A stretch of DNA of 37,914 nt from positions 1-37,914 of the forward strand of contig VGRY01000040.1 in NCBI GenBank assembly GCA_016875195.1, written 5' to 3'. The position numbers were made by a program, and so were the translations under genes. Numbering within the stretch: position 1 is the first letter of the stretch; each line of letters opens with the position of its first letter. The notes below the pieces were generated by a model. It was not told the origin of the DNA. It was given only the letters and a program-made list of their open reading frames with translations, and ran no database searches. This stretch comes from Deltaproteobacteria bacterium. Its GTDB lineage: Bacteria > Desulfobacterota > BSN033 > UBA1163. This document shows positions 17,282-25,985 of the stretch, in pieces.

Positions 17282-18496
17282 ATGTTCTCTGAGTCCATTT
17301 CGAAGGAAAAGGATATCTATGTCATTTCTGTGATTGGAGAGGATCGGGTAGGAATCGTCTCTGAAGTGACGGGGTTTCTTTTCGAAAGAGGGGTTAACAT
17401 CATTGATATTGAACAGACAGTCATCCATTCTCAGTTTACCATGGTACTTCTCATTCATCCCCTTCGTCCCGGTTTTCGTCTAAACCAGCTCAGAGTTGGC
17501 CTTAACTCCCTTTCCCGGAGGCTGGAGATGAAAATCACCGTGACTCCCCTCCATGAATTTAAAGGAATGAGGCTGGCAGAGACCAAGAGGCCCTATGTCC
17601 TCACCATTCTTGGAACTGACCGACCGGGTGTTGTGACAAGTCTTTCGTCGATGTTTGCCAGGCACCATTGCAATATCGAAAGAATAAAAATGATTGCCAG
17701 GGGAGAATTGTTAGCCATGGAGATGTCTGTGGATCTCCGGCAAGCCCATTTTCCTCATCTGTCCAGGGATATATCAGAAGTGGCAAAGCAGATCGGAATG
17801 GATATTGTCGCTCAGCCCGAACATCTCTTTAAGAAACGGAAGAAGGTGATTGTCTTTGATATGGATTCGACGATTGTGGACGGCGAGATCATCGACGAAA
17901 TGGCAAAAGTCGCTGGCGTTGGGGATAAAGTGGCAGCGATCACGGAGAAAGGAATGAGGGGAGAGGTCGATTTTAAACGCTCACTCCGAGCAAGAGTGTC
18001 CCTTCTAAAGGGGCTCCGGATTAAAAGCTTGGAATCAATTGTGAGAACCTTAAAGTTTACAAAAGGAAGCGAAGAATTAGTCGCCGCCCTCGCGGAGATG
18101 GGTTTTAAGGTGGCTCTCATCAGTGGTGGATTCACCTATTTCACAGACCTATTAAAGAAGAGGCTGGGATTCGATTATGCTTTTGGAAATGAATTGGAGA
18201 TCCGAAACGGAAAGCTGACAGGAAAGGTGAGAGGAAAGATTATCGATGCCCGGCGTAAGGCTGAGATCATGGATGAGATCTGCCGCAAGGAGGGTGTCAC
18301 ACGCGATGAGGTCGTTGCTGTTGGGGATGGTTCGAACGATCGCATCATGGTGGCCAATGCGGGGTTGGGGATTGCTTTCAATGCAAAAGAGATCCTGAAG
18401 AAGGTGGCTGACGGAGCGATTACGAGGGACCATATGAAGGGCGTGCTCTACTGCCTGGGGATCACCGAACTCGATTTAAGGAAAAAAACGGAATAA
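17282..18496 (+). CDS. serB: Phosphoserine phosphatase with two N-terminal ACT domains
   Basis: Last step of serine synthesis: phosphoserine to serine. It has 404 residues. Two ACT domains come first (about 12-85 with VIGEDRVGIVSEV, and 100-175 with ILGTDRPGVVTSL), then a HAD phosphatase domain with the nucleophile motif FDMDST (Asp193 and Asp195), LISGGF, and VGDGSNDRIM. The two-ACT form suggests amino-acid feedback control, as in the SerB2 type. Ser in GDGSND is a small variation from the commoner GDGAND. Only weak ribosome-binding sequence is seen before the ATG. It is divergent from the diguanylate cyclase, with a 272-base AT-rich gap (17010-17281) in which I see no gene. Its stop is at the edge of repeat G. 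Confidence 0.93.
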   Translation: MFSESISKEKDIYVISVIGEDRVGIVSEVTGFLFERGVNIIDIEQTVIHSQFTMVLLIHPLRPGFRLNQLRVGLNSLSRRLEMKITVTPLHEFKGMRLAETKRPYVLTILGTDRPGVVTSLSSMFARHHCNIERIKMIARGELLAMEMSVDLRQAHFPHLSRDISEVAKQIGMDIVAQPEHLFKKRKKVIVFDMDSTIVDGEIIDEMAKVAGVGDKVAAITEKGMRGEVDFKRSLRARVSLLKGLRIKSLESIVRTLKFTKGSEELVAALAEMGFKVALISGGFTYFTDLLKKRLGFDYAFGNELEIRNGKLTGKVRGKIIDARRKAEIMDEICRKEGVTRDEVVAVGDGSNDRIMVANAGLGIAFNAKEILKKVADGAITRDHMKGVLYCLGITELDLRKKTE

Positions 18497-18560
18497 TGGA
18501 ATACTGGAATGATGGAATGATGGGTTTAATCCAATATTCCACTATTCCAACATTCCAATT
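18490..18560. repeat. Intergenic word-array inverted repeat G (8-bp word, TGGAATGA)
   Basis: Left arm octads TGGAATAC, TGGAATGA, TGGAATGA, TGGG. Short centre. Right arm ATTCCACT, ATTCCAAC, ATTCCAAT. The left arm begins at the stop codon of serB and the right arm ends just before the next start codon. Confidence 0.88.
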
Positions 18561-18565
18561 GAGAA

Positions 18566-19273
18566 ATGGTAGAAAGCATTATCATGGATAGTTTAGAAAA
18601 GCGAAGCCATGTTCAGAGGGCTAAGGCGGTTATCTTTGATTTTGACGGGACGCTTGCGGTTCTGAATATCGATTTCTCTCTCATGAGGGAAAGGGTGTTT
18701 GAGGTCATGCGTGCATTTGGGGTGAAGGAAGACTCCATAAAGGAACGGTATCTTCTCGAAATCATCGATGAGGTTTATCCGATCCTGTGGGGGAAAAATC
18801 CCTCCGATGCAAAGGAGTTCTACGAGAAGGCTCACCAGATCCTGCACGAGATCGAAATGAATGCTGCCAGAGAGGGGAAACTGATTCCGGGGGGAGAGGA
18901 AACGTTGAAGACCCTAAGGCGGAAGGGAATGAAAGTCGGCATCATCACCAGAAATTGTGAAAAAGCAGTTCGCCAGGTCTTTCCGGAGATTGATGATTAC
19001 TGCGATGCGTTTATTTCAAGAGATTTTGTTGAAAAGGTAAAACCCCATCCGGACCATCTCAACTCGATGTTGAATGTTTTGAAGGTAGCCGGAAAGGATT
19101 CGGTCATGATCGGGGATCATCTCATCGATATCCAGGCGGGCAAGATAGCGGGAATGATTACCGTAGGCGTGTTAACAGGGAGAATCACGAGGAATGAGTT
19201 TGAAGAGGCTGGCGCTGACTATATTTTAAAAGACGTTTCTGAAATCGATCGCTTATTGATGGAGGACATATGA
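18566..19273 (+). CDS. HAD superfamily phosphatase (phosphoglycolate phosphatase-like)
   Basis: A 235-residue subfamily IA haloacid dehalogenase-like hydrolase. Motif I is [12 protein letters not shown] (about 22-33); the helical cap follows; motif II is VGIITRN; then the Lys region KVKPHPDH; and motif IV is [12 protein letters not shown]. Asp and Lys residues needed for phosphoryl transfer are present. Substrate is unknown; phosphoglycolate or a similar small phosphate is the usual guess for this type. Neither the ATG used nor the one six codons downstream (18584) has a good Shine-Dalgarno. The gene overlaps ridA by ATGA, so the two are translationally coupled, and it follows serB after repeat G. 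The trio may handle serine-derived metabolites and their side products. Confidence 0.88.
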   Translation: MVESIIMDSLEKRSHVQRAKAVIFDFDGTLAVLNIDFSLMRERVFEVMRAFGVKEDSIKERYLLEIIDEVYPILWGKNPSDAKEFYEKAHQILHEIEMNAAREGKLIPGGEETLKTLRRKGMKVGIITRNCEKAVRQVFPEIDDYCDAFISRDFVEKVKPHPDHLNSMLNVLKVAGKDSVMIGDHLIDIQAGKIAGMITVGVLTGRITRNEFEEAGADYILKDVSEIDRLLMEDI

Positions 19274-19653
19274 AGAAAATCATTCAGACGGAAAAGGCAC
19301 CAAAACCGATCGGCCCTTACTCGCAGGCCATCCAAACAGAAAACCTCATCTTTCTATCGGGACAGATTCCCGTCGATCCGCTAACTGGAGAAGTGGTCAC
19401 AGGAGATGTAAGGAAACAGACCCGGCAGGTTTTGGATAATATCAAAGGAATACTTGAATCTCAAGGATTGGGAATGGAGAGTGTGGTCAAGGTGACTGTC
19501 TTTTTGACAGATATTGGAACCTTTAGCCAGATGAACGAGGTCTATGCGACTTACTTTTCCTCGTCGCCTCCTGCAAGATCGACGGTTGAGGTATCGGGGC
19601 TCGCCAAAAACGTTGATGTCGAGATTGAAGCAATCGCCTGGATCGATCGATAA
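19270..19653 (+). CDS. ridA: RidA family enamine/imine deaminase
   Basis: Hydrolyses reactive enamine/imine intermediates (such as 2-aminoacrylate from serine/threonine dehydration) to keto acids and ammonia. It has 127 residues, with [21 protein letters not shown], the Arg in PARSTVEV and Glu in [10 protein letters not shown], the residues typical of active RidA proteins. ATG overlaps the stop of the HAD gene; GGAGG lies four bases upstream. The position after serB and a phosphatase suits protection around serine metabolism. Some RidA relatives act in ureide or pyrimidine breakdown, which could also fit this window, but the motifs here are those of the housekeeping type. Confidence 0.95.
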   Translation: MKKIIQTEKAPKPIGPYSQAIQTENLIFLSGQIPVDPLTGEVVTGDVRKQTRQVLDNIKGILESQGLGMESVVKVTVFLTDIGTFSQMNEVYATYFSSSPPARSTVEVSGLAKNVDVEIEAIAWIDR

Positions 19654-19702
19654 GGCCATTTCATCATGTTATCCTGACTTGATTGATTATCCGAGGTGGA
19701 TT

Positions 19703-19733
19703 GTCACCAAATCTTCCAACAAGGTTTGGTGAC
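19703..19733. other. Hairpin downstream of ridA
   Basis: A perfect 9-bp stem, GTCACCAAA / TTTGGTGAC, with a 13-base loop. No T-run follows directly, so it is not a standard intrinsic terminator; a T-rich stretch occurs only about 65 bases later. The remainder of 19654-19902 shows no gene. Confidence 0.5.
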
Positions 19734-19902
19734 GGCATTGAAAAGGTTTTCGAGCACCCCTCTCATCAAGCCGGGTTCCAATTTGAGAATGAGTGATTTT
19801 GCTTTTGGGGTTCTTTTTTTATAATTTTGTTTTCTTTCATATCATATGACTTAAACCGCCAGGTCAATTCTGCATGATTTTAAAGAAAAAGGAGGGTTTC
19901 AG

Positions 19903-21750
19903 ATGAAAGAGATTCCAATCAAAGGCGATGAAATCCGAAATGAGCAGTTGCTCAAGTGGATTCAAGAATCCGCCGCTCTCTGCCAGCCGGACCAGGTATA
20001 TGTTTGTGGTGGCTCTGAAGATGAAAACCGCCGACTTTGCGATGAAATGGTCAAAACAGGCACGTTTATCCGTTTGAACAAAGAGAAACGGCCGAACAGC
20101 TTTCTCGCCCGGTCAGATCCGAGAGACGTTGCACGTATGGAAGGGAAGACTTATGTCTGCAGCATCAACAAATCAGATGCAGGGCCCACCAATAACTGGG
20201 TCAATCCGGCGGAGATGAAAGAGACTTTGATCCAACTCTTTAATGGCTGCATGCGTGGACGGACCATGTATGTGATTCCCTTCAGCATGGGGCCCCTTGG
20301 TTCAAAGATCGCTCACGTCGGGGTCGAGATCACCGATTCACCCTATGTTGTGGTCAGCATGCGTATCATGACCCGCATGGGTAGGCCCGTACTGAATGTT
20401 CTCGGCAACAAAGGAAGTTTCGTTAAATGCATGCACTCGGTTGGAGTTCCCTTGGCCTCCGGCGATAGGGATACCCCCTGGCCCTGCAACCCCGATAAGA
20501 CCTACATCATCCATTTTCCAGAGGAACGGGCCATCTACTCTTTCGGAAGCGGTTATGGGGGCAATGCCCTGCTGGGTAAAAAATGCTTTGCCTTACGGAT
20601 TGCCTCGGTCATGGCCAGAGATGAGGGTTGGCTGGCCGAACACATGTTGATCATGGGCGTGGAGAGTCCGGAGGGAGAGAAGACTTACCTCGGGGCAGCA
20701 TTCCCGAGTGCCTGTGGCAAAACCAATTTAGTCATGATGGTGCCCCCCAAAGGGTTCGAAGGTTGGAAGGTGATGACGATTGGAGACGACATCGCATGGA
20801 TCAAAGCGGATGAAAATGGCGTCCTGCGAGCCATTAATCCCGAAGCAGGTTTTTTCGGAGTGGCTCCGGGGACCTCTATGAAATCCAATCCAAATGCCAT
20901 GCTCACTCTGAACCGAAATTGTATATTCACCAATGTCGCTCTGACCGATGACGGTGACGTCTGGTGGGAGGGGATGACCGATGAACCACCACCCCATCTG
21001 ATTGACTGGCAGGGTCTGGACTGGACGCCGGATTGTAAGCGACTGGCCGCTCATCCGAATGCACGTTTTACGGCACCTATCAACCAGTGCCCAACCTACG
21101 ATCCTCAGTGGGATAATCCAGAAGGGGTGCCCATCAAGGCGTTTATCTTCGGGGGGCGCATGAGCAAGGACGTTCCGATGGTTTACGAGGCGTTTAACTG
21201 GTCCCATGGAGTCTATGTTGCTGCAACGATGGGGTCCGAAGCAACTGCAGCGGCTGAAGGTCAGCCAGAAATGCGCCGTGATCCTATGGCAATGCTTCCC
21301 TTCTGTGGATACAACATGGCCGACTACTGGAGCCACTGGTTGAATATTGGCCGCCAGTTAAACGACCCCCCTCGCATTTTTAAGGTGAATTGGTTTCGCA
21401 GGGATGAAAACGGAAGATTCATGTGGCCTGGGTTCGGAGAGAACATACGGATACTCAAGTGGATCATCAACCGCGCCCGGGGCTTCGGCTATGGGGTCGA
21501 AAGTCCGATGGGTTTCATGCCCCGCCTCCAGGATATCTGCTGGGAGGGGCTTGATTTCGATTCGGCCACTTTTTACAAACTTATGTCAGTAGACCGGGAA
21601 AAGGCCAAACTGGAGGCCACCTCCCATGAAGAATTATTCGACAAATTCTTCGATCGCCTGCCGAAAGAATTCATTCATCACCGGGAACTGCTCAAATCCC
21701 GACTCTGGCGTTCGTCGGAAGTCTGGAAACTGGAAAGGGCAATATTTTAA
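19903..21750 (+). CDS. pckG: Phosphoenolpyruvate carboxykinase (GTP)
   Basis: Interconverts oxaloacetate and phosphoenolpyruvate with GTP/GDP, in gluconeogenesis or anaplerosis. It has 615 residues, the length of GTP-type enzymes. Visible sites: the P-loop kinase motif FPSACGKTN with the reactive Cys, the metal-binding [35 protein letters not shown] and [25 protein letters not shown] near the nucleotide site. AGGAGG precedes the ATG at a good distance. It stands alone, with a hairpin terminator right after it, so it is probably a single-gene transcript. It fits an organism growing on C2-C4 acids or amino acids. Confidence 0.97.
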   Translation: MKEIPIKGDEIRNEQLLKWIQESAALCQPDQVYVCGGSEDENRRLCDEMVKTGTFIRLNKEKRPNSFLARSDPRDVARMEGKTYVCSINKSDAGPTNNWVNPAEMKETLIQLFNGCMRGRTMYVIPFSMGPLGSKIAHVGVEITDSPYVVVSMRIMTRMGRPVLNVLGNKGSFVKCMHSVGVPLASGDRDTPWPCNPDKTYIIHFPEERAIYSFGSGYGGNALLGKKCFALRIASVMARDEGWLAEHMLIMGVESPEGEKTYLGAAFPSACGKTNLVMMVPPKGFEGWKVMTIGDDIAWIKADENGVLRAINPEAGFFGVAPGTSMKSNPNAMLTLNRNCIFTNVALTDDGDVWWEGMTDEPPPHLIDWQGLDWTPDCKRLAAHPNARFTAPINQCPTYDPQWDNPEGVPIKAFIFGGRMSKDVPMVYEAFNWSHGVYVAATMGSEATAAAEGQPEMRRDPMAMLPFCGYNMADYWSHWLNIGRQLNDPPRIFKVNWFRRDENGRFMWPGFGENIRILKWIINRARGFGYGVESPMGFMPRLQDICWEGLDFDSATFYKLMSVDREKAKLEATSHEELFDKFFDRLPKEFIHHRELLKSRLWRSSEVWKLERAIF

Positions 21751-21797
21751 CTTTTAACGATTCAGAAAAGAAAAGTGGAATAGGGTGGTTGAACAAT

Positions 21798-21837
21798 CCC
21801 TCCTGTTTTGCTATCGATCATCAGGAGGGTTTCTTTG
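21798..21837 (+). terminator. Intrinsic terminator after PEP carboxykinase
   Basis: Perfect 8-bp GC-rich stem CCCTCCTG (21798-21805) / CAGGAGGG (21822-21829) followed by TTTCTTT. It lies about 50 bases after the pckG stop. The following 21840-22016 shows no supported gene. Confidence 0.7.
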
Positions 21838-22016
21838 ATATCCTTCGGTTGGTGTGAGTATGGTCTTCCGATCTGGCAGAAGCTTCATGATATTGTCCAT
21901 AGCGGCCTGCCGATCCCCGAACTCACCGCCGTCGTCAGTCCCTCAGAAGTACAATAGCGGTGTACGTTTGACTGATCAAGCCCGTGTCCCACACTGAATG
22001 AAAGTTAAGCAGTTAA

Positions 22017-22046
22017 GTAGGGTGGGTCAAGCGAAGCGGACCCACC
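22017..22046. repeat. REP palindrome, left of the transposase remnant
   Basis: Palindrome starting GTAGGGTGGGTCAAGCGAAG and ending CGGACCCACC. It matches, in inverse orientation, the palindrome at 22562-22591 on the other side of the REP-associated transposase remnant. Confidence 0.8.
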
Positions 22047-22069
22047 GTCTTTAAACGGATTCTCCTTTT

Positions 22070-22548
22070 TTATTCCAAATCCATTCCAGAAAGGGTACCG
22101 GGGGTAACGGCTCCCCAACCGGGCGAGTATAATCCCTCCCCAACAGCCTGCCGGAAGGAACTGTGCGGCCAATCCCAGGGGTTCTGAACGTAACCATGCT
22201 TCACTGGATTGTAGTGAATATAATCCATGTGCCTTCTCCAATCCTCTTCGTCCCTGAGAAGATGTTCTTCACCGGGTGATTCAACCCGGCTGAAAAATAG
22301 CTCTTGATCAACCGCCAACGTACAGAAAAGTCAGAATCCCCGGATGGCATAGACCATATACAATGAACATGGTCGGGAAGGATTACAAATGCTTCCATGG
22401 TCAAAGGATATTTCCCCTTTACTTTGTCAAAGGCTGATTTGAGCCGAGTGAGGTTATCTGGTAGAAAAAGAAGGTTAGCTCGTTGGTGGGTCACGATTGT
22501 AAAGAAATAGCAACCTCCGGGTTGATAAAGACGGCGATATTCACTCAT
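22070..22548 (-). pseudogene. REP-associated tyrosine transposase (Y1/RAYT), broken
   Basis: The first part, read from 22548 (MSEYRRLYQPGGCYFFTIVT), carries the HUH metal motif in LPDHVHCIW and ends near LIKSYFSAGLNHP. The homology then moves to another frame (from about 22300 down to 22070) with EHLLRDEEDWRRHMDYIHYNPVKHGYV, which contains the catalytic Tyr region and the typical NPVKHG. Between them the usual WQRRYWEH-like block is missing, so a small deletion with frameshift has occurred. Y1 enzymes of this type cut and move REP palindromes as single-stranded DNA. Two REP-like palindromes flank the gene in inverted orientation. It should now be inactive. Confidence 0.85.
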
Positions 22549-22561
22549 GCCTGATGGGGAT

Positions 22562-22591
22562 GGTGGATCCGCCTCGCTCGATCCACCCTAC
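22562..22591. repeat. REP palindrome, right of the transposase remnant
   Basis: Palindrome GGTGGATCCGCCTCGCTCGA continuing to CCACCCTAC. Its reverse complement matches the left palindrome at 22017-22046 at most positions (GTAGGGTGGRTCRAGCGARG). Beside it, TACAGGGTCT occurs twice (about 22589 and 22614). Confidence 0.8.
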
Positions 22592-22734
22592 AGGGTCTTA
22601 CTGCGGAGTCTATTACAGGGTCTACAGTTCCTATTTCTTTCCGCATGAAGTCTGCATCTGCTTTTAGATCTTGCCAACCATTTCTTCCAGGAAGAAAGTA
22701 TTCCGTACGAGCCTTCCGGAGACGAGGGGCAACA

Positions 22735-22917
22735 TCAGCCCGATTTTGCGCGTCTTCTCGCTCCCTCTTTCTCTCTCGGAGAAAGACGAACGACTTCATG
22801 CCCGGAGGTATCCTGAATCCGGCGGAGTTCGGCACAGATCGCGGAAAGATCACCCCGGAATTTGCGCGTATGCTTCCTTCGGTACTTTCGGACTTCCTCA
22901 ATAATTGGATCTTTCAT
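22735..22917 (-). CDS. Small protein downstream of the PIN toxin (probable antitoxin partner)
   Basis: A 60-residue, highly charged protein beginning MKDPIIEEVRKYRRKHTRKF and continuing with DLSAICAELRRIQDTSGHEV. Small proteins of this style often accompany PIN-domain genes of the same subfamily. The ATG overlaps the stop of the PIN gene (ATGA), so translation is coupled and the order is toxin first. I chose this ATG over a longer frame from 22962 because the extra residues lie within the PIN coding sequence. I see no ribbon-helix-helix, AbrB or HTH signature, so DNA binding is unproven. Confidence 0.7.
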   Translation of the reverse strand: MKDPIIEEVRKYRRKHTRKFRGDLSAICAELRRIQDTSGHEVVRLSPREKEGARRRAKSG

Positions 22918-23393
22918 TTGACAACCTCCAATAACTCCTCGGGTGAACAAACTTCGGAACATTCATATCCCTCGCTCTCAATGACCTTCCTGATCGTCTT
23001 GCGGCTGAATGGGTTGTTAAGGTGGCCGATATTCCAGGTTATGATGACATCCATCCCGTTTACAGCAGCCACGGCAATGTGAAGGGCGTCCTCCGGACAT
23101 TCAGCCGGTATCCCTCTGTTCGCAATGATCTGTTCAGCCAGGCGTCTAACCTCGTCGTTGATGTCGAGCATCGGGAACTGCTCGATTGCTGAGAGTCGCA
23201 CCCTGGACTGTTCAGGATCACCTCTTCTGCTTTCCTCCAAAACAAGCGCCGAAATATAAGGCTCATACTTTGCCGAAAACTCCGGCCAAAGTTCCCGGGT
23301 GACTGCCTGGTGGGCAGCGACCATGATGTCACGGCTTGGCCTTGCAGCAAAATAGCTTACTACAGTTGTTTCAATATAGACTCGCTTCTTCAT
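22914..23393 (-). CDS. PIN-domain ribonuclease (VapC-like toxin)
   Basis: A 159-residue PIN-fold protein. Acidic residues expected for the metal site are visible: VYIETTVVSYF near the N-terminus (Glu in place of the commoner Asp, usual in this subfamily), ALVLEE in the middle, CPEDALHIAVAAVNGMDVIITWN with the conserved Asp and a late Asn/His region (WNIGHLNN). PIN toxins cut RNA, often tRNA. A small partner gene overlaps its 3' end. Together with the nearby decayed transposase and REP palindromes this marks a mobile-DNA-rich spot (22.0-23.4 kb). The activity and partner are inferred from family and arrangement. Confidence 0.85.
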   Translation of the reverse strand: MKKRVYIETTVVSYFAARPSRDIMVAAHQAVTRELWPEFSAKYEPYISALVLEESRRGDPEQSRVRLSAIEQFPMLDINDEVRRLAEQIIANRGIPAECPEDALHIAVAAVNGMDVIITWNIGHLNNPFSRKTIRKVIESEGYECSEVCSPEELLEVVK

Positions 23394-23687
23394 GATATGA
23401 TAATAACACTTCCCACATTTTCCTCAAGGGAAAAATCTCTGTTGCTATAATGCGAGGCCGTCAGGAATGCGTATTTTATGACGAGATCCGTAACGACTTG
23501 TAATAGAACTCAATACTCTTGGACAAAAATGTTCGCTCAACATTTGAGGAAGCAATTTGCACAGTAGGGTTGGGGAAGGGTTTTCCGCCTTAGATGGCCA
23601 AATCCATTTCAACAACGGGTTAAAATAGAAAAGACTACCCCAGCGAGGCATTTGCGGAAGCACACAAGATGTCGGTCAGAGATCACC

Positions 23688-24149
23688 TCAGCGTTCTTCC
23701 CATTTGACTGTTTTCTTGTCTCCATCCGGAGGGTTGACCTGGAATTCGAAGGTGATGGACTCAATCTTCTCTTTTGGGAGGGTGATCCCGAAGATAAGTA
23801 CTCTTCCAGTAAGGGGAGGCAAGGGGACGGAAAGGTTCGCTTCCTGGGGAGTAAGGGTAAATTCCTCGGCAGGTTTTGGACCTTCGTAGACCGCTTCTTG
23901 CTGAGACAAAACGATTTTGATGGAGTTTGGAGGAGCGGTCGTTCTCCGACTCTTATTCAGAACTTCAACATAGATCTCCAGGATTTTCAAAGGCGAAGGA
24001 GAAGATTGGATCTCGCGAACCCTGAAAGTGATTTCCCGCAATTTTATATCGGGTAGTTCTTCTGGGGCGGGTTGGGATAGACCCCTTTGTAGACCGATGA
24101 AGGCCGAGAGGATAAGGATAAGTAATAAGAGGAATATTTTATTTTTCAT
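23688..24149 (-). CDS. Secreted protein of unknown function
   Basis: A 153-residue protein with a clear N-terminal signal peptide (Lys2, Lys4, then a long hydrophobic stretch FLLLLILILSAFIG, about residues 6-19). The rest is soluble and looks beta-rich (SPLKILEIYVEVLNKSRR, PPLTGRVLIFGITLPKEKI), like an Ig-type or FxLYD-like periplasmic domain, but I do not recognise a family. No cysteine is present, so it is not a lipoprotein. It stands alone between the PIN module (294 bases away, 23394-23687 with no supported gene) and a mobile-repeat block upstream of der. Export to the periplasm is the only solid inference. Confidence 0.7.
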   Translation of the reverse strand: MKNKIFLLLLILILSAFIGLQRGLSQPAPEELPDIKLREITFRVREIQSSPSPLKILEIYVEVLNKSRRTTAPPNSIKIVLSQQEAVYEGPKPAEEFTLTPQEANLSVPLPPLTGRVLIFGITLPKEKIESITFEFQVNPPDGDKKTVKWEER

Positions 24150-24307
24150 CTTTTAAAACCCATTCTACATATTCCCACCGGAATTTTCAAGAACTTTATA
24201 AGTAAAGGGATCGTAAAAAGTCATTCCCGTGAAAACGCCTGCCTGCCGGTAGACAGAAGAATTCAGAGAATTCTAACCAAATATATTTGAAATTTCCCAA
24301 CTAATTT

Positions 24308-24462
24308 CCTCCCCCTTCAGAGGCTGTGTCGTAATAGGGGAATTCATAAAAATGTCATCCTGAACTTGGTTCAGGATCTAATGAATTCAAATAATTACGA
24401 GACCCTGAAATAAATTCAGGGTGACAAAATAATAATTGTGACACAGTCTCGAAGGGGAGGGA
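24308..24462. mobile_element. Nested miniature inverted-repeat element (GAGGCTGTGTCG termini)
   Basis: Outer inverted termini GAGGCTGTGTCGTAAT (24320-24335) and ATTGTGACACAGTCTC (24435-24450) with C-rich and G-rich flanks, as in the element at 15376-15546. The inside differs: it is an inverted pair of GTCATCCTGAACTTGG palindromes (24354-24379 and 24400-24425). It fills most of the 515-base gap (24150-24664) before der; the rest of the gap holds only a short CCCGCT/AGCGGG hairpin near 24543-24558 and no gene. Confidence 0.8.
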
Positions 24463-24664
24463 AAATCTTAAGACATCTCAAAAAAGTGTTAGAGACAAAT
24501 TCTCAGATTTAACCATGTAAGGGCCTAACTGCCTTAAAGTATCCCGCTAAGAGCGGGACTTGGGCAGGAATGACTGGAAGGGAATCATCTTCTCAAAGGT
24601 GGTTTTGTTGTGAGATTGGGAGGGTTGTTTTATAATGAATTTCAATCAGTTGAGTGGATAGACC

Positions 24665-25981
24665 ATGAAACCCATTCTTGCTATTGTCGGTAGGCCAAAT
24701 GTCGGGAAGTCCACCCTGTTTAATCGAATTGCGGGCGGAAAGAAGGCCATTGTCTATGATGAGCCAGGAGTCACACGCGACCGTAATTACGCCGATGTGA
24801 TGTGGGATGACTGTCCTTTTACATTGATCGATACAGGCGGGTTTGAACCGGTCTCAAAAGACCGGATCTTCGTCCAGATGCGTGAACAGTGTCAACTGGC
24901 CATGGAAGAGGCGGACGTGGTCCTTCTTGTCCTGGATGGGAAAGAAGGCTTCACCCCCTCAGATAAGGAAATAGGCAATATTCTTAGGCGTTTGAATAAA
25001 CCTGTCTTTTATATCGTCAATAAGATTGACGGGCCACATAAAGAGGAGAAGGTATTTGAATTTTACGGACTGGGTGTGGATAACCTTTTTTCGATTTCAG
25101 CCGAGCATGGGTATGGCGTAAATGATTTGATGGATGAGGTGATAGGATCTTTTCCCAAAGCGGTTGAAGAGGAAGGAGATGAAGACGCCACAAAGGTGGC
25201 GATGTTAGGAAGGCCAAATGTAGGGAAATCTTCGCTGGTCAATCGCATCCTCGGATACAGGAGGGTGCTTGTAGATGATGTTCCTGGCACGACACGGGAT
25301 TCGATCGATACCCGTTTTGAAAGGGAAGGGAAGAGATATACATTGATTGATACTGCGGGGATCCGGAGAAAGAGTCGGATCAGTTTACGGCTGGAGAAGT
25401 ATAGCATTGTAGAAGCTCTCAGGACGATTGACCGGTGTGATGTGGCACTTCTTCTCTTAGATCCCAAGGAGGGGGTGACTGACCAGGATGCCCGGATCGG
25501 CGGATTTATTCATGAGAAAGGCAAAGGGTGCATCATCGTGGTGAACAAGTGGGACACCATTGAGAAGGATTCTCAAACCCTAACTCAGTTCGAGAAAGAG
25601 ATACGCGAGGATCTGAAATACCTTTCCTATGCTCCCATCCTGTTCATCTCGGCCCTGACCGGCCAGAGAGTTAAAAAGGTTCTCGATACGATTGACCAGG
25701 TGGCAGCAGAGGCGAAAAAAAGAATATCCACTTCACCATTAAATCGAGCCCTCGAGGGCTGGGTGAAAAAATCTCAGCCCCCCACGTTCCGGACGCGGCA
25801 GGTCAAAATGAACTATATTACGCAGGTTTCAGTTGCTCCCCCCACTTTTATTATATATACTAACTTCCCGGAGGGGATACATTTTTCTTACGAAAGGTAT
25901 CTGTTAAATCAGATGAGAGAAACCTTTGGGTTCGAAGGGGTGCCGATCCGGCTCCAGTTCCGGAAGAAGAGAAAGGGATGA
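24665..25981 (+). CDS. der: Ribosome-assembly GTPase Der (EngA)
   Basis: Essential GTPase for 50S subunit assembly. It has 438 residues with two GTPase domains in tandem: the first has GRPNVGKST at 9-17, DTGGF and NKID; the second has GRPNVGKSS from 182, DTAGIRR and NKWD. A C-terminal KH-like domain follows (about 355-435, with FSYERYLLNQMRETFGFEGVPIRL). All G-motifs look intact. The next gene starts four bases after its stop, so it may share a transcript with the efflux genes, an unusual pairing. A mobile-repeat block lies upstream. Confidence 0.98.
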   Translation: MKPILAIVGRPNVGKSTLFNRIAGGKKAIVYDEPGVTRDRNYADVMWDDCPFTLIDTGGFEPVSKDRIFVQMREQCQLAMEEADVVLLVLDGKEGFTPSDKEIGNILRRLNKPVFYIVNKIDGPHKEEKVFEFYGLGVDNLFSISAEHGYGVNDLMDEVIGSFPKAVEEEGDEDATKVAMLGRPNVGKSSLVNRILGYRRVLVDDVPGTTRDSIDTRFEREGKRYTLIDTAGIRRKSRISLRLEKYSIVEALRTIDRCDVALLLLDPKEGVTDQDARIGGFIHEKGKGCIIVVNKWDTIEKDSQTLTQFEKEIREDLKYLSYAPILFISALTGQRVKKVLDTIDQVAAEAKKRISTSPLNRALEGWVKKSQPPTFRTRQVKMNYITQVSVAPPTFIIYTNFPEGIHFSYERYLLNQMRETFGFEGVPIRLQFRKKRKG

Positions 25982-25985
25982 ATGA

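Noticed and set aside
20728..21336. 202-codon open frame on the minus strand
   Set aside because: Antisense to the well-supported PEP carboxykinase; no family features.
21840..21958. Short plus-strand frame containing EYGLPIWQKLHDIVHSG after the pckG terminator
   Set aside because: It looks protein-like but has no start with ribosome-binding site and no recognised family; at best a remnant.
22545..22901. 118-codon minus-strand frame over the REP palindrome and antitoxin region
   Set aside because: It overlaps the palindrome and the small partner gene in another frame; composition (many Arg) and lack of homology suggest a chance frame.
23445..23663. 72-codon minus-strand frame between the PIN gene and the secreted protein
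   Set aside because: No ribosome-binding site, no motif, and odd composition.
24543..24558. CCCGCTAAGAGCGGG hairpin upstream of der as terminator
   Set aside because: No T-run follows and no gene ends nearby in that direction.
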